64,000 nucleotides of DNA. Origin: Nocardiopsis sp. FR4 (GTDB lineage Bacteria; Actinomycetota; Actinomycetes; Streptosporangiales; Streptosporangiaceae). The DNA lies in assembly GCF_009830945.1 (NCBI RefSeq), contig NZ_VWVV01000027.1:1-64000 (forward strand), written 5' to 3'. Below, one piece after another: positions 49,509 through 58,085 of the stretch. The notes under the pieces are model-generated. The model was not told the origin of the DNA, ran no database searches, and worked only from the letters and a program-made list of their open reading frames with translations. Every line of letters begins with the position of its first letter. Position 1 is the stretch's first letter. The position numbers and the translations under genes are program-made.

Positions 49509-50888
49509 ATGACGAGCACCGTTCTGAGCATCGGCTTCGGTGCGCTGGTGGTCTTCCTGATCACCGTGGCGACGGGATACTTCGTCGCCCAGGAATTCGG
49601 CTACATGGCCGTGGACCGCTCGCGCCTGCGGGCGCGGGCCGCCGCCGGTGACAGCGGGGCCGCACGGGCCCTGGACATCACCGGCCGCACCTCCTTCATG
49701 CTCTCCGGCGCCCAGCTGGGCATCACCGTGACCGGTCTGCTGGTCGGTTACGTGGCCGAGCCCATGATCGGCCGGGGCGTGGGAGAGCTTCTCGGCGGCG
49801 TCGGGGTCCCCACCGGGACCGGCGTGGCCGTGGGCACCGTTCTGGCCCTGCTGTTCTCGACCGTCGTACAGATGGTCTTCGGCGAGCTCTTCCCCAAGAA
49901 CCTGGCCATCGCCCGGCCCGAGCCTGTGGCGCGCTGGCTGGCCCTGTCCACCCGGCTCTACCTGCGCCTGTTCGGCCCGGTGATCTGGCTGTTCGACCAG
50001 GCGGCGATCCTGCTGCTCAAGGCGGTGCGCATCGAGCCGGTCGAGGACGTCCAGCACGCGGCCACCCCGCGCGACCTGGAGAGCATCATCGCCGAGTCCC
50101 GGGAGAGCGGGGACCTGCCCGCCGAGCTGTCCGCCCTGCTGGACCGCACCCTGGACTTCCACGACCGCACCGCCGGGCACGCGATGATCCCGCGCCCGGA
50201 GGTGACCACCGTGGAGGAGGGCGAACCGGTCAGCCGGGTCGTGGAGCTGATGGCCTCCGACCACTCCCGCTTCCCCGTCCTGGGCGAGGGCGTGGACGAC
50301 ATCGTGGGCGTCATCTGCCTGCGCGACGTGCTCGCGCTGGGCGACCGCGACCTGTCCGGCATACGGGTCAGCGAGGTGGCCCGGGAGACCGTGATGGTAC
50401 CCGCGTCGCTGCCGCTGCCGGTGCTGCTGGACCGGCTGCGCGAGGCGGGCGAGGAGTTCGCCTGTGTCGTGGACGAGTACGGCGGCCTGGCCGGGGTGGT
50501 CACCACCGAGGACCTGGCCGAGGAACTGGTCGGTGAGATCGCCGACGAGCACACCCCGGAGGAGGAGTCGCCGGCCCTTCTGGAGGGTGAGGGCTCCTAC
50601 CTGGTCCCGGGCGCGCTGCACATCGACGAGGTGGAGCGCCTGATCGGCCACGACCTGCCCGAGGGCGACTACGAGACCGTGGGAGGCCTGGTCATCCACG
50701 AACTGCACCGTCTGCCCGAGGTCGGCGACCGGACCGAGATCCGCCTGCCGCGCCCGGCCAGCGCGCACGAGGACGACCCGGACATGGCGCTGACCATGAC
50801 CGTCAACGCCGTGCAGCGGCACGTTCCGCACACCGTGGAACTGCACCTGCGCGAGGCGGCCGAGAACGAGGCGGAGGTGCGGGCATGA
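49509..50888 (+). CDS. CNNM/CorC (HlyC-CorC) family transporter, first copy
   Basis: A 459-residue protein. DUF21/CNNM membrane domain (about 1-190): GFGALVVFLITVATGYFVAQ, then EFGYMAVDRSRLRARAAAG, ARALDITGRTSFMLSGAQLG and VFGELFPKNLAIARPEPVAR. Two CBS motifs follow (HAMIPRPEVTTVEEGEPVSR at about 220, FACVVDEYGGLAGVVTTEDL at about 318), then the CorC_HlyC domain (ALHIDEVERLIGHDLPEGDY). The family moves or senses Mg2+/Co2+. No classical ribosome site precedes ATG 49509, so the leader may influence its translation. It overlaps the second copy by four bases (ATGA). Confidence 0.93.
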   Translation: MTSTVLSIGFGALVVFLITVATGYFVAQEFGYMAVDRSRLRARAAAGDSGAARALDITGRTSFMLSGAQLGITVTGLLVGYVAEPMIGRGVGELLGGVGVPTGTGVAVGTVLALLFSTVVQMVFGELFPKNLAIARPEPVARWLALSTRLYLRLFGPVIWLFDQAAILLLKAVRIEPVEDVQHAATPRDLESIIAESRESGDLPAELSALLDRTLDFHDRTAGHAMIPRPEVTTVEEGEPVSRVVELMASDHSRFPVLGEGVDDIVGVICLRDVLALGDRDLSGIRVSEVARETVMVPASLPLPVLLDRLREAGEEFACVVDEYGGLAGVVTTEDLAEELVGEIADEHTPEEESPALLEGEGSYLVPGALHIDEVERLIGHDLPEGDYETVGGLVIHELHRLPEVGDRTEIRLPRPASAHEDDPDMALTMTVNAVQRHVPHTVELHLREAAENEAEVRA

Positions 50889-51895
50889 GCGACATGAACG
50901 TGTGGCTGGCCCTGGTGCTGACCGTGGTCATCATCGCTCTGAGCGCGTTCTTCGTGGCCATCGAGTTCGCGCTGGTGGCGGCCCGCCGCTACCGGCTGGA
51001 GGAGGCCGCCGAGACGAGTGCGGCGGCGCGCGCGGCCCTGCGCAGCGCACGCGACCTGTCACTGCTGCTGGCGGGCTCGCAGCTGGGCATCACCCTGTGC
51101 ACGCTGGCGCTGGGCGCGATCTCCAAACCGGCCGTCCACCACCTGCTGGAGCCCCTGTTCTCGGGTCTGCCGCACGCGGTGTCGTCGGTGGTCTCCTTCG
51201 TGCTCTCCCTGGTGCTGGTGACCTTCCTGCACCTGGTGGTGGGTGAGATGGCGCCAAAGTCCTGGGCGATCTCGCACCCGGAGAAGTCGGCGACCCTGCT
51301 GGCGATTCCGATGCGGGCCTTCATGTGGCTCACCCGGCCGCTGCTGCTCATGCTCAACGGGATGGCCAACTGGTGCCTGCACCGGGTGGGCGTGGACGCG
51401 GTGGACGAGCTCTCCGCCGGGCACGGCCCCGAGGACGTGCGGGAGCTGGTGGAGCACTCGGCCAAGGCCGGTGCCCTGGACGCCGAGCGGCGCGACCAGC
51501 TGGCCACCGCGCTGGAGGTCAACTCCCGCCCGTTGGACGAGATCGTCACCCCGCGCGAGGAGATCGCGTCGGTGGCCCCGGAGTCGGGTGTGGAGGAGAT
51601 CAAGCGGGTTTCGCGCGAGTCCACCCACCTGCGCCTGGTGGTGATGGACGGCCAGGAGCCGGTGGGCGTGCTGCACGTGCGCGAGGCGCTGACGAGCCCG
51701 GAGGGCACGACCGCCGCCGACCTGATGCGTCCGGTGCTCACCCTGCCCTCGCAGACGCCGATGTACGCGGCGATGAGCATCATGCGCGAGAGCCGCAGCC
51801 ACCTGTCGCTGGTGGAGTCCGAGGGCCGGGTGATCGGCCTGGTGACCCTGCAGGACGTCCTGGACCGGTTGCTGCTGCTGGAGGCGGCCGCCTGA
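50885..51895 (+). CDS. CNNM/CorC family transporter, second copy
   Basis: A 336-residue protein, also with a CNNM membrane domain: FFVAIEFALVAARRYRLEEA, LLLAGSQLGITLCTLALGAI and HLVVGEMAPKSWAISHPEKS. CBS motifs are DEIVTPREEIASVAPESGVE (about 220) and SHLSLVESEGRVIGLVTLQD (about 308). Unlike its neighbour it lacks the CorC_HlyC C-terminal domain. Both copies together are typical of actinomycetes and may form a heteromeric transporter. The ATG overlaps the previous stop, so the pair is coupled. A 13-bp hairpin follows. Confidence 0.92.
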   Translation: MSDMNVWLALVLTVVIIALSAFFVAIEFALVAARRYRLEEAAETSAAARAALRSARDLSLLLAGSQLGITLCTLALGAISKPAVHHLLEPLFSGLPHAVSSVVSFVLSLVLVTFLHLVVGEMAPKSWAISHPEKSATLLAIPMRAFMWLTRPLLLMLNGMANWCLHRVGVDAVDELSAGHGPEDVRELVEHSAKAGALDAERRDQLATALEVNSRPLDEIVTPREEIASVAPESGVEEIKRVSRESTHLRLVVMDGQEPVGVLHVREALTSPEGTTAADLMRPVLTLPSQTPMYAAMSIMRESRSHLSLVESEGRVIGLVTLQDVLDRLLLLEAAA

Positions 51896-51917
51896 CCGGG
51901 GCCGCCGCACACGCGCG

Positions 51918-51948
51918 GGGGGAGGGCACGGGATACGTGCCCTCCCCC
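51918..51948. terminator. 13-bp hairpin with T-rich tail after the CNNM operon
   Basis: GGGGGAGGGCACG (51918-51930) pairs with 51936-51948 around a 5-base loop and is followed by TTCGTCGTC. It lies 23 bases after the CNNM stop. Confidence 0.88.
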
Positions 51949-52001
51949 TTCGTCGTCGCCCGGTGCCCGGGGCGGGACCGCCCCGGGCACCGGGCGGTGC
52001 G

Positions 52002-52430
52002 CTAGGCGGTCTTGGCCACCAGGGTCACCTCGATGTTGCCGCGGGTGGCGCGGGAGTAGGGGCACATCTGGTGGGCGCCCTCGACCAGCTCCTCGGCCTT
52101 GGCCTGGTCCACGCCGGGGATGGTGACGGTGAGGGTGACGGCCAGGTCCAGCCCCTCCTCGGACTTGCCGATGCTGACCTGGGAGTCGATGGAGGAGTCG
52201 CCGACGTCGGTCTTGGACTTGCGGGCCACGGCCTTGAGGGCGCCGTGGAAGCAGGCCGCGTAGCCCACGGCGAAGAGCTGCTCGGGGTTGGTGCCCACGC
52301 CGTCGTCGCCGCCCATGCCCTTGGGCACGGACAGGTCGACCTCCAGGCGGCCGTCGTCGGTGCGCCCGGTGCCCTTGCGGCCCTCACCGGTGACGGTGGC
52401 GTTGGCGGTGTACATCACGTCGTATGCCAT
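52002..52430 (-). CDS. ohr: Organic hydroperoxide resistance protein (Ohr/OsmC family)
   Basis: A 142-residue OsmC-fold peroxidase. Peroxidatic Cys60 is in EQLFAVGYAACFHGAL and resolving Cys123 in QMCPYSRATRGN, the exact Ohr spacing. GTNPEQLFA and VDLSVPKGMGGD are conserved. It reduces organic and fatty-acid hydroperoxides using dihydrolipoamide-like donors. ATG 52430 follows GAGAAAGGC. It lies 65 bases after ohrR in the same direction, so it is the downstream gene of an ohrR-ohr operon. Confidence 0.94.
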   Translation of the reverse strand: MAYDVMYTANATVTGEGRKGTGRTDDGRLEVDLSVPKGMGGDDGVGTNPEQLFAVGYAACFHGALKAVARKSKTDVGDSSIDSQVSIGKSEEGLDLAVTLTVTIPGVDQAKAEELVEGAHQMCPYSRATRGNIEVTLVAKTA

Positions 52431-52495
52431 GGTTGCCTTTCTCGTTGACCACACAGGGGAGTGGTCGTCGGGTGTTCCGTCCGGAGGAAGGCGGG

Positions 52496-52963
52496 TCAGC
52501 ACCGCGTGTGCCTGCTGACCGCGGTCTCCACCGCACGGGTGAGCTGGCCGAGGGCCTGCCGCAGCACCTCGGCCTGGTCCGGGGACAGGTCGGCGGCGCA
52601 CAGCACGCGCTGGGGGATCGCCTCGGCGCGTGCGCGCAGCTCCTCCCCCCGGGGCGTGGCCGAGACCTCCACGACGCGCTCGTCCATGGTGCCGCGCCGG
52701 CGGGTGAGCAGCCCGGCGCACTCCAGGCGGCGCAGCAGCGGCGAGAGCGTACCCGAGTCCAGGTGCAGGGCCCGGCTGAGCTCCTTGACGGTGAGCGTCC
52801 CGCGCTCCCAGAGCGCGAGCATGACCAGGTACTGCGGGTAGGTCAGGCCCAAGCCGCCCAGGAACTCCCGGTACAGGCCGGTCATGGCCCGCGAGGCCGC
52901 GTAGAGGGAGAAGCACAGCTGGCTGTCCAGGGCCAGGGGGTTGTCCCCCGTTGCGTCGGACAC
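52496..52963 (-). CDS. ohrR: OhrR peroxide-sensing MarR-family repressor
   Basis: A 155-residue MarR protein. The redox Cys17 sits in LDSQLCFSLYAASRAM, the sensing position of OhrR. Winged helix: TYPQYLVMLALWERGTLTVK, ELSRALHLDSGTLSPLLRRL (about 42-83). A further cysteine is the final residue (SRHTRC) and one is in ECAGLL, so a disulfide mode is possible. Oxidation by organic peroxide releases it from its operator, which lies at 53023-53047. GTG 52963 has GAGGAGAA seven bases upstream. Confidence 0.94.
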   Translation of the reverse strand: MSDATGDNPLALDSQLCFSLYAASRAMTGLYREFLGGLGLTYPQYLVMLALWERGTLTVKELSRALHLDSGTLSPLLRRLECAGLLTRRRGTMDERVVEVSATPRGEELRARAEAIPQRVLCAADLSPDQAEVLRQALGQLTRAVETAVSRHTRC

Positions 52964-53022
52964 GGTGTTCTCCTCCTGCACGTACGGAACCGTCGGCCGG
53001 GCACCACCGTAGCAGGATTCGT

Positions 53023-53047
53023 TTGTGCGCAACATGATTGCGCCCAA
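53023..53047. promoter_or_regulatory. Probable OhrR operator
   Basis: TTGTGCGCAA (53023-53032) faces TTGCGCCCAA (53038-53047) with spacer CATGA: a 9-of-10 inverted repeat, 60 bases before the ohrR start. AT-containing TTGNGCGCAA arms are typical of MarR/OhrR sites. Binding would repress the whole ohrR-ohr operon. Confidence 0.75.
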
Positions 53048-53066
53048 CTTTTTTTCGACGGGTCCG

Positions 53067-53094
53067 CCCGGTGCCCGCCCGCGCGGGCACCGGG
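53067..53094. terminator. 12-bp hairpin after the ALDH7-type gene
   Basis: CCCGGTGCCCGC (53067-53078) pairs with 53083-53094 over CCGC, just past the stop of the leftward dehydrogenase. Confidence 0.75.
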
Positions 53095-53102
53095 ACCACC
53101 GC

Positions 53103-54650
53103 TCAGAGGAAGCGCACCCCCTGGGCCAGCGGCAGCTCACCGCCGTAGTTCACCGTGTTGGTCGCCCGGCGCATGTAGGCCTTCCACGCGTCCGAACCCG
53201 ACTCGCGCCCGCCGCCGGTGTCCTTCTCCCCGCCGAAGGCGCCGCCGATCTCCGCCCCGGAGGTACCGATGTTGACGTTGACGATCCCGCAGTCCGAACC
53301 CGCCGAGGACAGGAACCGCTCCGCCTCGGCCTGGTCCCGGGTGAAGATCGCCGACGACAACCCCTGCGGGACCCCGTTGTGCAGCTCCACGGCCTCCTCC
53401 AGGGTGCGGTAGGGCATCACGTACAGCACCGGCGCGAAGGTCTCCTCCCGCACCACCTCCGTCTGGGAGGGCATCCGCACCACGCAGGGCTCGACGTAGT
53501 AGGCCCGCGGGGCCTCCTCGGCCAGTCGGCGCTCCCCGCCCACCAGCACCCGGCCGCCGTCGGCCCCGGCCCGCTCCAGCGCCGCGCGCATCGCCGCGTA
53601 CCCGGCCTCCCCGATCAGCGGGCCCACCAGGGTGGACTCCGCGAAGGGGTCGCCGATCCGGTCGCGGAGCTGCTTGTAGGCGTCCACGATCCGACCGGTG
53701 AGGTCCTCCACCACGTCCTCGTGCACGATGAGGCGGCGCAGCGTCGTGCAGCGCTGGCCCGCGGTGCCCGCCGCGGCGAACACGCTGCCGCGCACCACCA
53801 GGTCCAGGTCGGCGGAGGGGGCGACCACCGCCGCGTTGTTGCCGCCCAGCTCCAGCAGGGAACGGCCCAGCCGGGCCGCCACACGGGGCGCGACCGCACG
53901 GCCCATCGCGGTCGACCCGGTCGCCGACACCAGCGCCACCCGGACGTCGTCCACCAGCGCCTCACCGACCTCCCGGCCGCCCAGCACCACGCGGTGCACG
54001 CCCTCGGGCGCGCCGGTGTCGGCCGCCGCCCGCATGAGCAGCCCGTGGCAGGCCAGCGCGGTGAGCGGGGTCTGCTCCGCGGGCTTCCACACCACGGTGT
54101 CACCGCACACCAGGGCCACGCACGTGTTCCACGACCACACGGCCACCGGGAAGTTGAACGCGCTGATCACCCCGACCACGCCCAGCGGGTGCCAGGTCTC
54201 CATGAGCCGGTGCCCGGGCCGCTCCGAGGGCATGGTGCGCCCGTACAGCTGCCGGGACATCCCCACCGCCAGCTCGCAGATGTCGATCATCTCCTGGACC
54301 TCGCCCAGGGCCTCGGAGCCGATCTTGCCCGCCTCGATCGTCACCAGCTCGGCCAGGTCCTCCTTGTGCTCGCGCAGGAGCTCCCCCAACCGGCCCACGA
54401 GCCGCCCCCGCACCGGGGCGGGGGTGTCGCGCCACTCGGACAGGAAGGCCTCCCGCGCCCGCGTGACCGCCCGCCCGACCGAGTCGGGCGTGTCGTGGTC
54501 CAGCGCGAACAGGTCCGCCCCGGTGATGGGCGTCCTCGCCGCGCCCGCGGCGCCGGGCGAAGCCGCGGGCGGTTCGAGGCGGCACCGCCGCAGGGCGGCC
54601 CGGGCGCGCTCGGCGAGGTCCTCGGTCTGGGGAAGGGCACGAGTGGACAT
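53103..54650 (-). CDS. ALDH7-family aldehyde dehydrogenase (piperidine-6-carboxylate dehydrogenase type)
   Basis: A 515-residue NAD-dependent dehydrogenase. VGVISAFNFPVAVWSWNTCV (about 165), the cofactor loop ALVSATGSTAMGRAV, catalytic Glu in SLLELGGNNAAVVAP (about 275) and catalytic Cys in AGTAGQRCTTLRRL (about 305). The C-terminal block IVNVNIGTSGAEIGGAFGGE, then KDTGGGRESGSDAWKAYMRR, is diagnostic of ALDH7/antiquitin. These oxidise L-2-aminoadipate semialdehyde/piperidine-6-carboxylate in lysine catabolism. No lysine aminotransferase gene is adjacent, so the substrate is inferred from family. AGAGAG precedes ATG 54650. Confidence 0.88.
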   Translation of the reverse strand: MSTRALPQTEDLAERARAALRRCRLEPPAASPGAAGAARTPITGADLFALDHDTPDSVGRAVTRAREAFLSEWRDTPAPVRGRLVGRLGELLREHKEDLAELVTIEAGKIGSEALGEVQEMIDICELAVGMSRQLYGRTMPSERPGHRLMETWHPLGVVGVISAFNFPVAVWSWNTCVALVCGDTVVWKPAEQTPLTALACHGLLMRAAADTGAPEGVHRVVLGGREVGEALVDDVRVALVSATGSTAMGRAVAPRVAARLGRSLLELGGNNAAVVAPSADLDLVVRGSVFAAAGTAGQRCTTLRRLIVHEDVVEDLTGRIVDAYKQLRDRIGDPFAESTLVGPLIGEAGYAAMRAALERAGADGGRVLVGGERRLAEEAPRAYYVEPCVVRMPSQTEVVREETFAPVLYVMPYRTLEEAVELHNGVPQGLSSAIFTRDQAEAERFLSSAGSDCGIVNVNIGTSGAEIGGAFGGEKDTGGGRESGSDAWKAYMRRATNTVNYGGELPLAQGVRFL

Positions 54651-54844
54651 GTGTGTCTCTCTCCGTTGAGAGGGGCTGCGGTCACTGACCACACTGCCAA
54701 GTCCGACCCGGCCGGTCCAGCCCCGGTGTCCGCTCCCGCCCCCGCGCCGCCCTGGCCGCCGCGGCCCGGACCGGGCGGCGCTAGACTCGGCTGGCCCCGC
54801 CCCCGGGCGGGTACCGAAGACCCCTTGAGACAGACAGCGACGCA

Positions 54845-55918
54845 GTGCACCACCACACCACCCCCGAAGAGGACCGCGCCGGCCTGGACGAGCCGCGCGC
54901 GATCCTGTCCCGTTCCGGGTTCGGCGCCGCCGAACCCCTCTTCACCGCCGGCCTGCGGGCCAGCGGTGACCTCGCCGGGGCGCGGGGGGTGGTCGCCGCG
55001 CACGCCTCCCGGCTGTGGAGCGAGGCCGCCCGCGTCGGCGACGACCGCCCCCTGTACTGGGCCCGCCTGGTGCTGTCCGCCCGGCTGCGGACCTGGCGAC
55101 CGGGCTTCGCCCTCTCCGACGCCGAGCGCGCCGGGCTGCTGCACCTGCTGGAGACCGGCTCACGCGGTATCGCCGACCTGGTCTTCCCCCCGGGTGACCG
55201 GTGGATCCGCGTGGTCGTGACCGGTTTCGACCCCTTCCACCTGGACACCGACCCCGCCTGCTCCAACCCCTCGGGCGCGGCGGCCCTGGACCTGAACGGG
55301 GCCACCTTCGCCGCGGGCGAGCGCACGGCGGTGGTGCGCGCCGCCGTCTTCCCCGTGCGCTGGGCCGACTTCGACGCGGGGCTGGTGGAGGAGGCGCTGG
55401 CCGCCCAGCACGAGCGCGCGGACGCGGTCGTCACGCTCAGCCGGGGACGGCCCGACCGCTTCGACCTGGAGGTGTGGAACGGCGCCTGGCGCGGCGGGGG
55501 CGAGGACAACCTGCGCGTGTCGCGCACCGGACCGATCCCGGTGGAGGGGGGACCGCAGTGGACCCGCTCCTCCCTGCCGCACGAGCGGATCACGGCGGCC
55601 GCCGGGGACGGCCCCTGGCCGGTGGTGGTCAACACCGAGGTGAGCGAGGTCCCCGCGGGCGCCGCGGAGACGGTGGTGCGCCCCGACGGGCCCACACCGG
55701 GCTCGGCCGCGCGGTGCGGTGGCGGCGGCGACTACCTGTCCAACGAGATCGCCTACCGCAACACGCTGCTGCGCGACCGGTCGGGGCGCCCGGTCCTGGC
55801 CGGGCACGTACACCTGCCCAGGACCGCCCGGGCCGCCCAGGCCGACGTCCTGGCCCAGGTGCGCCGGATCGTGACGGCGGTGGCCCGGACGGCCGCGGGC
55901 GACGCGGGGCGCGGCTGA
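54845..55918 (+). CDS. Pyroglutamyl-peptidase-like (C15 family) protein with long N-terminus
   Basis: A 357-residue protein. The C15 domain covers about 120-345: VVVTGFDPFHLDTDPACSNP (GFxPF and N-P-S), VVTLSRGRPDRFDLEVWNGA (Glu region), CGGGGDYLSNEIAYRNTLLR (Cys region, about 295) and GHVHLPRT (His region, about 320). So Glu-Cys-His positions appear kept. Classical C15 enzymes are about 215 residues; here an extra 115 residues precede it (helical, FGAAEPLFTAGLRASGDLAG). It removes N-terminal pyroglutamate or is a paralogue with altered use. GTG 54845 is taken as start. Confidence 0.82.
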   Translation: MHHHTTPEEDRAGLDEPRAILSRSGFGAAEPLFTAGLRASGDLAGARGVVAAHASRLWSEAARVGDDRPLYWARLVLSARLRTWRPGFALSDAERAGLLHLLETGSRGIADLVFPPGDRWIRVVVTGFDPFHLDTDPACSNPSGAAALDLNGATFAAGERTAVVRAAVFPVRWADFDAGLVEEALAAQHERADAVVTLSRGRPDRFDLEVWNGAWRGGGEDNLRVSRTGPIPVEGGPQWTRSSLPHERITAAAGDGPWPVVVNTEVSEVPAGAAETVVRPDGPTPGSAARCGGGGDYLSNEIAYRNTLLRDRSGRPVLAGHVHLPRTARAAQADVLAQVRRIVTAVARTAAGDAGRG

Positions 55919-55940
55919 GGCCGCCGCCGCGCCCCACCCG

Positions 55941-56366
55941 TCAGTAGGTGTGGGTGTTCGACTCCATGACGGAGAAGAAGCCCATCGCTCCGTAGAGGAA
56001 GAAGAGCACCGCGTAGACCAGGATGCCGGCGCCGAAGAGCACCCAGGAGATGATGGTGCACACCCTGGCCGCCTGCGGGTTGCTGGTGGCCGTCGTCAGC
56101 CCGATGACCGCCAGGACGAGGCCGACGATCGCCAGCGCCCAGCACAGGCACAGGCCCACGGCGTTGGCGACGATCGCGCCGATCGCCGAGCCCTGGCTCG
56201 CCGGGCTGGGCGGGGGCTGGAATCCGGGGCCGCCGTACCAGCCTCCCGGCGGCGGAGGAGGGGGACCGCCGCCGGGAGGCGGGTAGCCGCCACCGCCGGG
56301 CGGAGGAAAGCCTCCGCTGCCTCCCGGCGGGGGAAGGTAGCCGCCGGTTCCGGAGTCGTAACTCAT
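55941..56366 (-). CDS. Proline/glycine-rich membrane protein (DUF4190-like)
   Basis: A 141-residue protein. The first 60 residues are PGG/PPP repeats (GGYLPPPGGSGGFPPPGGGG). Two helices follow at about 70-92 (LCLCWALAIVGLVLAVIGL) and 105-130 (IISWVLFGAGILVYAVLFF). The layout is that of actinobacterial DUF4190-type proteins with a flexible cytoplasmic tail. Function unknown. AAAGG precedes ATG 56366. It is convergent with the C15-like gene and divergent from the deacetylase gene. Confidence 0.85.
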   Translation of the reverse strand: MSYDSGTGGYLPPPGGSGGFPPPGGGGYPPPGGGPPPPPPGGWYGGPGFQPPPSPASQGSAIGAIVANAVGLCLCWALAIVGLVLAVIGLTTATSNPQAARVCTIISWVLFGAGILVYAVLFFLYGAMGFFSVMESNTHTY

Positions 56367-56525
56367 GGAGACCTTTCACAGGGATACCGGGGGAGAACGC
56401 GTCACCCGGGTGGGACGCACCGTCAGTGTCCCAGGTTCTCCCCAACGCCCCGCCCCGGCACCGGATGACCGTTTGGCCGCGCGACGATTCCCACGCGGTC
56501 GCGGAGCTCGGATAGGGTCCCCTGC

Positions 56526-58070
56526 GTGGCTGTCACCTCCTTGCGACGAAAACTCCTCCTGTGCGCCGCGCTCGGCCTGCTCCTGGTCCCCGGGTGCCAC
56601 ACGGTGCCCCAGGCCCTGCCCTACGCCGAGGCGGTCCGCACCCCGCCCGAGGACGTGGCCGGGATGCGGGCGCGCACGGTGACGGTGGAGGCCGACCACA
56701 GCGTGACGAGCTACCGCTACCCGGAGCTGGGCGGCGCGCACCCCCTGACCGTGCGGGTGCGCACCCTCATGGCCCGGCGCCAGACCGACTTCCTGGAGGA
56801 CCTCCCCGAGCGCGGCAGGCCCGAACTGCACCAGGACGTGTCCGTCCTGGCCGCCTCCTCCCAGGTGGTGGGGGTGCGCCTGACCGCGGCCACCGAGGCG
56901 GGCATGTCCCGGGACCTGACCGCCGACACCCTGTGGTACGACGCCGACAGCGGCGAGGTGCTGCCCTGGACCGCGCTCTTCCGCGACGACGAGGCGATCG
57001 AGCGGGCCCACCTGGCGCTGGCCCGGGTGCTGCGGGACGGCTACAACCTGCCCGCCCAGCAGCTGCCCGGAGTGGTGGGAGAGGCGGCCCGGGACCAGGC
57101 CGCGCTCGACGAACCCGCGCCGAGCCCGAGCGCCTCCCCCCGCGGCCGGCCCACGCAGGCCCCGGGGAGGACGGAGTTCTCCGACCCCGACCGGGTCCGT
57201 GAGGCCGCCGAGCGCTGGACCGACTCCCCCCTGCGGGACGCGGCCTTCAGCACGGCGGGCGGCCTGGCCGTACGCATGGACCCCGCCCAGGTGCCCGGCG
57301 CGGGCATGGTCCGGGAGGTCATGGTCCCGATCGAGGCCGCGGACGCCGAGGACCTGCTGTCCGAACTCGGCTACCGGGCCCGCGAGGCGGCCCTGTCGGG
57401 CAACGACCCGGGGGACGACCTGGTGCCGGACGGCGACTCCGACACCCCCGGGCACACCCTGGACTGCTCCCAGCTCAAGTGTGTGGCCCTGACCTTCGAC
57501 GACGGCCCCGGCGAGCACACCGACGACCTGCTGGACATCCTGGCCGGCTACGACGCGCACGCCACCTTCTACGTCCTGGGCTCACTGGTCGAGGAGTTCC
57601 CCGAACCGGTCGAGCGCATGGCCGCCGAGGGGCACGAACTGGGCAACCACACCTGGAAGCACGACGACCTGGCACGGATGCCGGGCAACGCGATCAAGAA
57701 GGACATCGGGCGCACCAACGAGGCGGTGCGCGAGCTGACCGGGACCACGCCGCCGACCGTACGGCCCCCCTACGGGTCGCTGAACGGCACGGTGCGCCGG
57801 TCGGTGGACCAACCGCTGGTGTTGTGGGACGTGGACACCCTGGACTGGCAGAGCCGCGACCCGGAGGCGATCAGCGAGCACGCGCTCACGCACACCGCCC
57901 CGGGCAGCGTGGTGCTCTTCCACGACATCCACCGCACCTCGGTGGACGCCATCCCCCAGGTGCTGGCCGGACTGCACCGGCAGGGCTACCACTTCGTCAC
58001 GGTCACCGACATCTTCGGCGGCCAGGGGCTGGAGCCGGGCGAGGTCCGCACCGACGCCCGGCTGACCTGA
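56526..58070 (+). CDS. Lipoprotein polysaccharide (NodB-fold) deacetylase
   Basis: A 514-residue exported protein. The lipobox LLVPGCHT at about 19-26 marks a lipoprotein with lipidated Cys24. Residues 40-290 are an unknown DUF3298/RsiV-like region with a Pro/Ser-rich linker (about 200-215). The NodB domain (about 315-505) has all five motifs: CVALTFDDGPGEHT, GNHTWKHDDLAR, RPPYGSLNGTVR, VDTLDWQSRD and VVLFHDIH. It likely deacetylates cell-wall glycan outside the cell. GTG 56526 lacks a clear ribosome site and may be leaderless. Confidence 0.9.
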   Translation: MAVTSLRRKLLLCAALGLLLVPGCHTVPQALPYAEAVRTPPEDVAGMRARTVTVEADHSVTSYRYPELGGAHPLTVRVRTLMARRQTDFLEDLPERGRPELHQDVSVLAASSQVVGVRLTAATEAGMSRDLTADTLWYDADSGEVLPWTALFRDDEAIERAHLALARVLRDGYNLPAQQLPGVVGEAARDQAALDEPAPSPSASPRGRPTQAPGRTEFSDPDRVREAAERWTDSPLRDAAFSTAGGLAVRMDPAQVPGAGMVREVMVPIEAADAEDLLSELGYRAREAALSGNDPGDDLVPDGDSDTPGHTLDCSQLKCVALTFDDGPGEHTDDLLDILAGYDAHATFYVLGSLVEEFPEPVERMAAEGHELGNHTWKHDDLARMPGNAIKKDIGRTNEAVRELTGTTPPTVRPPYGSLNGTVRRSVDQPLVLWDVDTLDWQSRDPEAISEHALTHTAPGSVVLFHDIHRTSVDAIPQVLAGLHRQGYHFVTVTDIFGGQGLEPGEVRTDARLT

Positions 58071-58085
58071 GCCGCGCCCGGCGCC

